Of a DNA stretch of 6,756 nucleotides, positions 1-5,314 are shown one piece after another. This stretch comes from an uncultured Veillonella sp. GTDB taxonomy: Bacteria > Bacillota > Negativicutes > Veillonellales > Veillonellaceae. Under the pieces are notes generated by a model. The model saw only the letters and a program-made list of their open reading frames with translations. It made no database searches and was not told where the DNA came from. The stretch covers positions 1 to 6,756 of the forward strand of contig NZ_CAJLUB010000100.1 in the NCBI RefSeq assembly GCF_905209685.1, in the 5' to 3' direction. The position numbers were made by a program, and so were the translations under genes. Position 1 is the first letter of the stretch, and the number at the start of each line of letters is the position of its first letter.

Positions 1-6
1 ATCCGA

Positions 7-1572
7 TTAGCCCAAGATAGCTTTCATGTCAGCTTCTGGAGTTGTAATTGGATGTAATTGGAATTTTTCTACCAAAATGTTCAATACATTGCTGGAGAAG
101 AATTTAGGCAAGGAAGGTCCGATGTAGATATTGCGGATACCCAATGCCAACAATGTTAACAAGATACATACCGCTTTTTGTTCGTACCAGGACAATACCA
201 ATGTTAATGGCAAGTCGTTTACGTCACATTCAAATGCACCAGCCAAAGCTACTGCTACTTGAATAGCGGAGTAAGCATCGTTACATTGACCCATATCAAG
301 GATACGAGGAATACCACCGATTTCACCGATGTTAAGGTCGTTGAAGCGGAATTTACCACAAGCCAATGTCAATACTACAGTATCATCTGGAGTTTGTTTT
401 ACGAATTCTGTGTAGTAGTTACGGCCTACTTTAGCACCGTCGCAACCACCAACTAAGAAGAAGTGTTTAATTGCGCCAGCTTTTACAGCATCGATTACTT
501 TATCAGCAATGCCCAATACTGTACCATGACCGAAACCAGTAGTTACTTCGTGACCACCGTTGATACCAGTGAATTCTTGAGCTTCTTTGTAGCCGCCCAA
601 TTCGATAGCGCGTTCGATAACAGCGGAGAAGTCTTTAGTGCCGTCAGCTTTTTCTTCTACGTGTGCACAACCATCAAAACCTACCATATCTGTAGTGAAG
701 ATATTTGCTCTGTAGTTTTCTTTTGGTGGCATAATGCAGTTTGTAGTGAACAAGAATGCGCCAGGAACGTCAACGAATTCTTTTTGTTGGTTTTGCCATG
801 CAGTACCGAAGTTACCTTTCAATTGAGGATGTTTTTTCAATTCAGGGTAAGCGTGGCAAGGTAACATTTCACCATGAGTATAGATGTTTACGCCTTTACC
901 ATCTGTTTGTTCCAACAATTGGTTCAAGTCATGAAGGTCATGACCAGTTACAACGATGAAAGGACCTGGTTCTACAGTCAAAGGTACTGTAGTTGGTACT
1001 GGAGTACCATATGTTTCAGTGTTAGCTTTATCAAGAATAGCCATGCATTTCAAGTTGATTTGGCCGAATTCCATCAACAAGTTCAACCATTCTTCAGCGC
1101 TATGATCTTTAGCGAATTCTACCATGCCTTTGATGAACCAAGCATCAACGTCAGCATCATGGAAGCCAAGGCGTGCAGCATGCCATGCATAAGCAGCCAT
1201 ACCACGCATACCTAACAATAATGTGGAACGAAGAGATACGATATCTTCTTCACCTTTCCATAATTGTTCCCAATCGAAGTTTTGTGCTGCGCTATCGATT
1301 TTTGCATGATAAGCGTTTACTTCGTCGATGAATTCTTGAACGCGTTCTTCAGAGAAGTTTACGTTTGTTACACACATGAACAAACCACGCATTAAATAGT
1401 CAACGCCTTCTTTAGTTTGGCCTTTTACGTCTAAAGCGCGTGCTAAACCAACTAAAGCAGCAGTTAATTCGTCTTGTAAGTTAGCAACTGGTGCAGTTTT
1501 ACCACATACACCTTGTACAGTACAGCCGCCTGGTGCTGCAGATTGTTCGCATTGATAACAGAACATGCTCAT
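7..1572 (-). CDS. hcp: Hybrid cluster protein Hcp (hydroxylamine reductase / NO reductase), class I
   Basis: Cytoplasmic Fe-S protein of the prismane family, historically called hydroxylamine reductase. In E. coli it is now regarded as a high-affinity NO reductase active in nitrosative stress. The 521 residues cover the whole family fold. The N-terminal cysteines C5, C8, C17 and C23 have C-x2-C-x8-C-x5-C spacing, the class I pattern of strict anaerobes that binds a [4Fe-4S] cluster. Facultative (class II) proteins use C-x2-C-x11-C-x6-C. The hybrid 4Fe-2S-2O cluster ligands are all visible by motif: H211 (GHDL), E235 (HGEM), C279 (TNCIMPP), C377 (VGGCDGA), C405 (LACGKFRFN), C430 (DMGQCNDA), E464 and K466 (SWYEQKA). 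The ATG start has AAAGGAGG 8 nt upstream; the gene ends in TAA 6 bases from the window edge, so its terminator is not seen. It is divergent from a Crp/Fnr-family gene, a common arrangement for hcp. No separate Hcr reductase gene is present here. Identification is secure; the physiological substrate is inferred from the family. Confidence 0.97.
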   Translation of the reverse strand: MSMFCYQCEQSAAPGGCTVQGVCGKTAPVANLQDELTAALVGLARALDVKGQTKEGVDYLMRGLFMCVTNVNFSEERVQEFIDEVNAYHAKIDSAAQNFDWEQLWKGEEDIVSLRSTLLLGMRGMAAYAWHAARLGFHDADVDAWFIKGMVEFAKDHSAEEWLNLLMEFGQINLKCMAILDKANTETYGTPVPTTVPLTVEPGPFIVVTGHDLHDLNQLLEQTDGKGVNIYTHGEMLPCHAYPELKKHPQLKGNFGTAWQNQQKEFVDVPGAFLFTTNCIMPPKENYRANIFTTDMVGFDGCAHVEEKADGTKDFSAVIERAIELGGYKEAQEFTGINGGHEVTTGFGHGTVLGIADKVIDAVKAGAIKHFFLVGGCDGAKVGRNYYTEFVKQTPDDTVVLTLACGKFRFNDLNIGEIGGIPRILDMGQCNDAYSAIQVAVALAGAFECDVNDLPLTLVLSWYEQKAVCILLTLLALGIRNIYIGPSLPKFFSSNVLNILVEKFQLHPITTPEADMKAILG

Positions 1573-1587
1573 TTAAAAATCCTCCTT

Positions 1588-1604
1588 TGCGAGACTTCCT
1601 CGCA
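1588..1604 (-). promoter_or_regulatory. Perfect 6-bp hairpin in the hcp leader, abutting the ribosome site
   Basis: The inverted repeat TGCGAG / CTCGCA is separated by 5 nt (arms 1588-1593 and 1599-1604). In the hcp transcript the 3' arm runs straight into AAAGGAGG (1581-1588). If the promoter proposed at 1615-1623 is right, the hairpin starts only about 5 nt from the 5' end of the message. It could therefore be a 5'-terminal mRNA-stabilising stem-loop or a modulator of ribosome access. It lacks a U-tract, so it is not a terminator. A protein-binding operator is the alternative. The repeat is seen directly; the role is inferred. Confidence 0.5.
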
Positions 1605-1614
1605 TTCAAGCTAG

Positions 1615-1657
1615 ATAATATCAAACCTATACATTACACTGATGAATTATCAGGTGT
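1615..1657 (-). promoter_or_regulatory. hcp: Candidate hcp promoter with an upstream inverted repeat
   Basis: Reading the minus strand, TGATATTAT at 1623-1615 fits an extended -10 element (TGn followed by TATTAT). No convincing -35 lies 16-18 bp upstream, which suggests activator dependence. An inverted repeat CTGAT-N5-ATCAG (plus-strand arms 1639-1643 and 1649-1653) is centred at 1646. A second, outer ACAC/GTGT match spans 1636-1657. Its centre is about 38 bp upstream of the start implied by the -10, close to the -41.5 position at which Crp/Fnr proteins act as class II activators. The half-site resembles, but is not, an FNR box: FNR uses a TTGAT-N4-ATCAA form. Promoter and operator are inferred from pattern only. 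Confidence 0.4.
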
Positions 1658-1743
1658 CTGATTGATTACATTTGAAAGTATAACGTAAAGGTGATACAAT
1701 TTCTGTAGCTTGGGCAACAAATAAAAAAACTTTTCAAAAATTT

Positions 1744-1770
1744 TACCTGACTCCCCTTGTGGAACAGGTA
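1744..1770. repeat. Inverted repeat TACCTG / CAGGTA upstream of the regulator promoter
   Basis: TACCTG at 1744-1749 and CAGGTA at 1765-1770 form perfect 6-bp arms around a 15-nt spacer. The spacer contains a nested TCC/GGA (1752-1754 and 1761-1763). It adjoins, and shares one base with, the palindrome at 1770-1783. The hexamer ACCTGA also occurs on the opposite strand at 1655-1650 beside the hcp inverted repeat. A 6-bp match with a wide spacer can arise by chance, so this is reported as a possible second binding site only. Confidence 0.3.
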
Positions 1771-1805
1771 GGTCATTTGACCTTATACTATTATTATACA
1801 ATAAT
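1770..1805 (+). promoter_or_regulatory. Candidate promoter of the Crp/Fnr-family gene with overlapping palindrome
   Basis: TTGACC at 1777-1782 (-35) and AATAAT at 1800-1805 (-10) are 17 bp apart, giving a start near 1812 and a leader of about 35 nt. TATACT at 1784-1789 is an alternative -10. The palindrome AGGTCA-TT-TGACCT (1770-1783) overlaps the -35, the place where a repressor or self-regulating Crp/Fnr protein would block RNA polymerase. The palindrome is directly visible; autoregulation is inference. Its half-site differs from the one in front of hcp. Confidence 0.45.
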
Positions 1806-1836
1806 CATTTTAATTTACTATAGACTTCGTCACACC

Positions 1837-1843
1837 GGAGGTG
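1837..1843 (+). promoter_or_regulatory. Ribosome binding site that fixes the regulator start
   Basis: GGAGGTG ends 3 nt before the ATG at 1847, and the GGAGG core is 5 nt from it. The longer reading frame that begins at GTG 1841 would start inside this site, so the ATG at 1847 is the better start. Confidence 0.75.
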
Positions 1844-1846
1844 CTT

Positions 1847-2572
1847 ATGAAGCAAATACTTTCAAACGATATTATCAACCAATATCTACCTACTCTTATA
1901 CACTGTCCTCTATTCAATAAATTAGGTGAGCCTGAATTAAGAGGCTATTTACATAATGCAAAAGTTATTGTTCATAGCTATAAGAAGAATGACTTCATCG
2001 CCCTCTCTGGAGATCCTATGGAAGGCATCGGTGTTATTCTCGAAGGTAGCGCTTTACTGACTCGAGAAAATGTAATGGGCCAACGCGTTATTATGGCAAA
2101 CCTTGAACAATCCGATATTTTTGGTGAAGCATTGCTATTTAGTAAGCAACCACTATGGCCTGCTACTATTAAGGCTACGAAGGCTACAAAAATTATGTTC
2201 ATCCCTCTTGAAACATTTATCGATACATTACCAGATTGCCAACAATGCCAAACTAAAATCTTATCTAACCTATTAGAGGATTTATCTGAAAAGGCCATCC
2301 TTTTAACAAGAAAGGTTCATTACCTAACACTTAAAGGGATGCGCGAAAAGATTTTTGCATACTTAACAGATATTTATAAACGCCAACAATCTACAACAAT
2401 TCATCTACCGCATAACCGCGAGCAAATGGCAGAGGTCCTAAACGTATCCCGTACAGCACTTAGTCGTGAGCTCGGTCGACTTCGCGATGAAGGTATTATC
2501 GATATTACAGGTCGCACTGTAACATTAAAAGATATTGAAGGAATTGAAGAATTTGGTTTTAATAGTTTCTAA
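1847..2572 (+). CDS. Crp/Fnr-family transcriptional regulator, HcpR-like by context
   Basis: A 241-residue cytoplasmic DNA-binding regulator. Residues about 20-125 are the cyclic-nucleotide-type beta-roll, with FGEALLF at 92-98 matching the GE of the ligand pocket. The Arg that binds cAMP phosphate in E. coli CRP (RSA) is replaced by WPA at 104-106, so cAMP is an unlikely ligand. Residues about 126-165 are the dimer helix. Residues about 188-220 are the winged helix-turn-helix, with recognition helix SRTALSRELGRL at 201-212. It keeps the S-R pair of FNR, but threonine replaces the FNR specificity glutamate, so the DNA half-site should differ from TTGAT. Only three cysteines exist (C20, C131, C134), which does not match the FNR cluster pattern. 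Divergence from hcp suggests control of hcp and response to NO or redox, as for HcpR proteins of other anaerobes. The family is secure; the target and signal are inferred. The ATG at 1847 is chosen by its ribosome site. Confidence 0.9.
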   Translation: MKQILSNDIINQYLPTLIHCPLFNKLGEPELRGYLHNAKVIVHSYKKNDFIALSGDPMEGIGVILEGSALLTRENVMGQRVIMANLEQSDIFGEALLFSKQPLWPATIKATKATKIMFIPLETFIDTLPDCQQCQTKILSNLLEDLSEKAILLTRKVHYLTLKGMREKIFAYLTDIYKRQQSTTIHLPHNREQMAEVLNVSRTALSRELGRLRDEGIIDITGRTVTLKDIEGIEEFGFNSF

Positions 2573-2586
2573 CATATAATCAAACA

Positions 2587-2621
2587 AAAAGGTCTCCCTA
2601 GATTATCTAGGGAGACCTTTT
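2587..2621. terminator. Bidirectional intrinsic terminator
   Basis: A perfect 16-bp stem (2587-2602 with 2606-2621) around a 3-nt TTA loop, with GGTCTCCCTAGA as the core arm. It reads into TTTTATAG on the plus strand and TTTTTGTTTG on the minus strand. It lies 14 bp after the regulator stop and 25 bp after the stop of the convergent minus-strand gene, so it should end transcription from both sides. Confidence 0.93.
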
Positions 2622-2646
2622 ATAGTTTAATTGTTTTCTTTGATCA

Positions 2647-4488
2647 TTAGAACCAATGAGATAAATCAAATTCTTCACCAATCGTTGCTTTCACATGAGC
2701 ACGGCCTAAATATAGACCAAGTAATGTTAAGCTAATTTTAGACATCGGCGTATGATCAAATACATCCGCTAAATCTAATAGAACTGGAGAAATATCATCC
2801 ATAATATCACGTGCTTCTTGACCTCTAAAGGCAGTCGGTTTGCTCTTCATAAGTGCAATGAGATCACGTTGAACCATGGAATCAGAAATACGAGTTTGTC
2901 TAAAGAAACGAGGTGCTAAAGACTCGTCAACTAACGCCAATTTATAAAGATTGGAATTCAAGCTACGCACCACATAACGTGGATCAACGCCATGACCATC
3001 AGTAGCACGGAAGAGTTCCTCCTTCGAGAAGCCACGATAGTTGAACACAAATGGATAGGAATTGGATAACACTTGAGCTAATGTAATTGGTTCGCGTTCC
3101 TCTTGTGTACAACGTAAGTAATCTAATTGACGATAGAAAGAGTTATTTTGAGGCAAATCAGAAATGAATGGCTCAATATATTTTTCTACATAATGTTGGA
3201 AGTGAATCAATCCATAGTTATTAGAGTTTCTAGAGTATTGTAACAATAATGTCAATGCCATAACTTGGAAATGACCTAGCGTTAAATGTGGCAATACGCG
3301 TAACGCATCAAAGGCTACAAGGTACGGTGTACTAGACTTAGGCGATTGTACTACATCTAGGAATGCACCTAACGCAGCGGATTTCATCCACTCTGTATTC
3401 GTAGCAGCATACGCCTTTTGCATACTCATTAATGCTTCTTGAATAACAATATTGTCTAAAAGTGCGTTAACTTCAGCTAACTTTGTAATATTAAGTGCTG
3501 CTAACGCATCTCTTGTAATAGATTCCACATAATGTTGTGTATCACCATGTAATACACCAAAAGCATGAACAAATGGTGCAATCGCTAACTCAACACATTT
3601 GTCTTCATGTGCCGCTTTAGCCCATTGCCCTGTAGGTACCTCTTCTTCAACCATACTAGCTGCCGCTAATTGTGCCTCTATTTCAGAAGCGTCAAACAAG
3701 CGCGTTTCATCCAATACAGATGGACCTTCTGCTGTTTGTACCTCATCGGCACCACCAATCATTTGCGTAACATCTATATTCTCAGCTTCATCAGCTTCTA
3801 AGGCTTCTACAGATTCGCCCATAGCAATCGTATCTTCTACGGAATTAGCACGATTACGAATTTCATCTGTTACTGCATCGAGAACAATGGTCTTATCCAT
3901 CAATGGAGTAGCATTATGCTCAACATTTTGAAGTCTATCAGCTGAAACAGCGGACATTACAATAGTTTCATCCATACCAGATGTTTTTGGAGTAGATACT
4001 GCCTCCTCTTGGGAAACAGATTCTTGTTGAATCAATTCGCCAGAAACAGTGGAATCTTGAACAGGTTCCTGTTCTTCCAAGATTGGTTTACCAGACTCTG
4101 TCTGAGTTGACTCTGCATGATGACCTAATGCTAATGAATATCCTGTAGAGGAATCTTCAACATGTAATTGATTACCATCTCGTCGATTATAGGATGTATC
4201 TTCATGATTCACCATAGATTCAGAAGTTTCGGAATCCTTATTGTCATCCATAATGGAGGCCGTATATACATTGGTTCCACCTTCATGTGTAACCGTTACA
4301 TCCCCTACCTTGGATTCATTAACGGACCTTTCTTTATGATGTTCACTTTCAGGCTTAGTAACAGATCTATCACGATGCTCATGTTTCGATTGGCTTTCAC
4401 CATCATTACGATTAAAAACAGCGTAACAAATAGCAAAAAATCCGAGCGCCACAACGGCTAATACAAAATACGGTATTACGTTTGACAT
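2647..4488 (-). CDS. Membrane-anchored protein of unknown function with acidic linker and helical C-terminal domain
   Basis: A 613-residue protein whose function I do not recognise. Residues 5-24 form one hydrophobic segment without a cleavage motif. The short N-terminus has no positive charge, whereas R27, K35, R39 and R41 follow the segment, so by the positive-inside rule the bulk is cytoplasmic. Residues about 28-285 are acidic, Ser/Thr/Gln-rich and probably disordered; they carry five spaced D-x-T-hydrophobic motifs (see repeat entry). Residues about 297-613 look like an ordered, mostly helical domain containing YLVAFDALRVLPHL and ending in GEEFDLSHWF. From memory, the ending and layout recall the LPO_1073/Vpar_1526 family, itself uncharacterised; this is unverified. 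It is the second gene of an operon: the upstream stop codon TAG overlaps its AGGGGG ribosome site (4494-4499), with only 9 bp between genes, suggesting translational coupling. The gene is intact. The coding call is firm; the function is open. Confidence 0.88.
   Translation of the reverse strand: MSNVIPYFVLAVVALGFFAICYAVFNRNDGESQSKHEHRDRSVTKPESEHHKERSVNESKVGDVTVTHEGGTNVYTASIMDDNKDSETSESMVNHEDTSYNRRDGNQLHVEDSSTGYSLALGHHAESTQTESGKPILEEQEPVQDSTVSGELIQQESVSQEEAVSTPKTSGMDETIVMSAVSADRLQNVEHNATPLMDKTIVLDAVTDEIRNRANSVEDTIAMGESVEALEADEAENIDVTQMIGGADEVQTAEGPSVLDETRLFDASEIEAQLAAASMVEEEVPTGQWAKAAHEDKCVELAIAPFVHAFGVLHGDTQHYVESITRDALAALNITKLAEVNALLDNIVIQEALMSMQKAYAATNTEWMKSAALGAFLDVVQSPKSSTPYLVAFDALRVLPHLTLGHFQVMALTLLLQYSRNSNNYGLIHFQHYVEKYIEPFISDLPQNNSFYRQLDYLRCTQEEREPITLAQVLSNSYPFVFNYRGFSKEELFRATDGHGVDPRYVVRSLNSNLYKLALVDESLAPRFFRQTRISDSMVQRDLIALMKSKPTAFRGQEARDIMDDISPVLLDLADVFDHTPMSKISLTLLGLYLGRAHVKATIGEEFDLSHWF
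3688..3978 (-). repeat. Five degenerate D-x-T-hydrophobic motifs in the linker of the membrane-anchored protein
   Basis: Protein-level repeat, residues 171-267. The units are MDETIVMSA (T175), MDKTIVLDA (T200), VEDTIAMGE (T220), NIDVTQMIG (T241) and LDETRLFDA (T262). The central threonines are 25, 20, 21 and 21 residues apart. Each unit has an acidic residue before the threonine and two or three hydrophobic residues after it, within otherwise non-repetitive acidic sequence. The DNA is too diverged to be a recent duplication, so the motif itself appears to be selected. Acidic-x-Thr-hydrophobic sites are a plausible form for Ser/Thr-kinase targets recognised by FHA domains, but that role is inference. 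Confidence 0.6.
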
Positions 4489-4497
4489 ACTAACCCC

Positions 4498-5049
4498 CTA
4501 CATCAACGCTTCATTATATGCAGCACGTTCACCACCAATGCTCTTAGGTCGAACACGACAAGCTGTTACATGGGCCCCACCAATTTCTTTAATACTGAGT
4601 CGCACTGGTACGGTAACATGTTTCATGTGCATGCCTATAAAAGTATCCCCAATATCGATACCAGCATCAGCTTGAATAAATTCAACCATTACTGGATCTT
4701 CAAAACGTTCATAAGCAGTCACAGCCATAGCTCCACCTGCATGACGTTGAGGCACTACATTAACCTCTTCCTCCCATGTTACCGCGCTACGTTCCATAAC
4801 AAGCGCACGGTTAATATGTTCACAGCATTGAACAGCCAAATTAAGACCTTTGGCTTTAACCGCTGTATATATTTCATCAAATAAGACCTGAGCCACATCA
4901 ATGTGGGAATCAGTACCTATTTTCTTACCCATAACTTCGCTAGTGGAACAGCCCACAACGAACAATTGACCTTCTCGAACCTTTGCCAAATCGAGTAATT
5001 CAGCCATCGCTGTGCGCACTGACTGACGAATAGTTTCTACAGAAGTCAT
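4498..5049 (-). CDS. UPF0340 / TIGR01440 family protein (YwlG-like)
   Basis: A 183-residue cytoplasmic protein matching in length and motifs the conserved family that includes B. subtilis YwlG (about 180 residues). Visible family signatures are VVGCSTSEVMGKKIGT (31-46), QCCEHINRAL (74-83), DAGIDIGDTFIGMHMKHV (128-145) and RPKSIGGERA (167-176). The conserved cysteines C34, C75 and C76 and the acidic residues of the DAGIDIGD motif could form an active or metal-binding site, but no reaction is established to my knowledge. The ATG start has GAGG 7 nt upstream. It is the first gene of a two-gene operon with the membrane-anchored protein, whose ribosome site overlaps this TAG stop. The family call is confident from motifs; a biochemical function should not be assumed. 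Confidence 0.9.
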   Translation of the reverse strand: MTSVETIRQSVRTAMAELLDLAKVREGQLFVVGCSTSEVMGKKIGTDSHIDVAQVLFDEIYTAVKAKGLNLAVQCCEHINRALVMERSAVTWEEEVNVVPQRHAGGAMAVTAYERFEDPVMVEFIQADAGIDIGDTFIGMHMKHVTVPVRLSIKEIGGAHVTACRVRPKSIGGERAAYNEALM

Positions 5050-5084
5050 GATATCGCCTCACTCACTTTGAATGTATAAATCTA

Positions 5085-5131
5085 TATGTATATTATCACA
5101 AAATGGACAGAATCGGTAGACTTTACTCTAC
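5085..5131 (-). promoter_or_regulatory. Candidate promoter of the UPF0340 operon with upstream palindrome
   Basis: On the minus strand, TGTGATAAT at 5100-5092 fits an extended -10 (GATAAT), giving a start near 5085. No good -35 is seen at the usual distance; TTGTGA with TATACA 17 bp downstream is an alternative pair. Upstream lies a perfect inverted repeat GTAGA-N6-TCTAC (5116-5120 and 5127-5131), which has the half-site spacing of Crp-family operators. It is centred about 38 bp before the proposed start, similar to the arrangement in front of hcp. The palindrome is seen; promoter and factor binding are inferred. Confidence 0.35.
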
Positions 5132-5159
5132 GCAATACAAGTGAACATTACATAAGACT

Positions 5160-5194
5160 ATAGTAATTATAAAAGTAGTTTTATTTATTACTAT
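5160..5194. repeat. AT-rich interrupted inverted repeat in the 5050-5314 gap
   Basis: ATAGTAAT (5160-5167) pairs with ATTACTAT (5187-5194), and inside it ATAAAA (5169-5174) pairs with TTTTAT (5179-5184) around a GTAG loop. Small mismatched bulges separate the two stems. It has only two G-C pairs and is therefore a weak hairpin. It is not a credible terminator and may be a regulatory or DNA-bending site, or a by-product of AT-rich sequence. Apart from this, the candidate promoter and the terminator at 5267, I see nothing in the gap. Confidence 0.3.
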
Positions 5195-5266
5195 CATACT
5201 AATAAACAATGTAATAATCATTAAATATATACATTTACAGTGATACATATAGATTTTCTACAAATA

Positions 5267-5296
5267 AAAAGAGGCTTGCAAATGCAAGCCTCTTTT
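5267..5296 (-). terminator. Intrinsic terminator of the fumarase operon
   Basis: A perfect 13-bp stem, AAAAGAGGCTTGC (5267-5279) with its complement (5284-5296), and a 4-nt loop. On the minus strand it is followed by TTTTTATTTG. It begins 18 bp after the beta-subunit stop codon. The plus strand also has a short T run, but no plus-strand gene reads into it. Confidence 0.93.
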
Positions 5297-5314
5297 AATC
5301 ACTCAACGGTGATA

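Noticed and set aside
936..945. Perfect palindrome GGTCATGACC, similar to the operator-like AGGTCA-TT-TGACCT
   Set aside because: It lies inside hcp and encodes the conserved GHDLHD segment, so codon constraint explains it; a regulatory role is not supported.
259..1215. Plus-strand open frames opposite hcp
   Set aside because: They are antisense to a fully conserved gene, lack ribosome sites and give Cys/Phe/Ser-rich translations typical of shadow frames.
1744..1783. CRISPR-like or tandem repeat cluster before the regulator
   Set aside because: There are only two short adjacent inverted repeats, with no direct repeats of constant spacing.
1841..1846. GTG at 1841 as start of the regulator (243 residues)
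   Set aside because: It lies within the GGAGGTG ribosome site; ATG at 1847 has proper spacing to that site.
3599..3931. Plus-strand open frame opposite the linker of the membrane-anchored protein
   Set aside because: Its Ser/Ala-rich translation mirrors the acidic linker codons and it has no start signal; the minus-strand frame is longer and fits its operon.
5050..5266. Riboswitch or small RNA in the gap upstream of the UPF0340 gene
   Set aside because: No known riboswitch core or GC-rich multi-stem structure is visible and there is no terminator within the leader; only AT-rich repeats and a candidate promoter.
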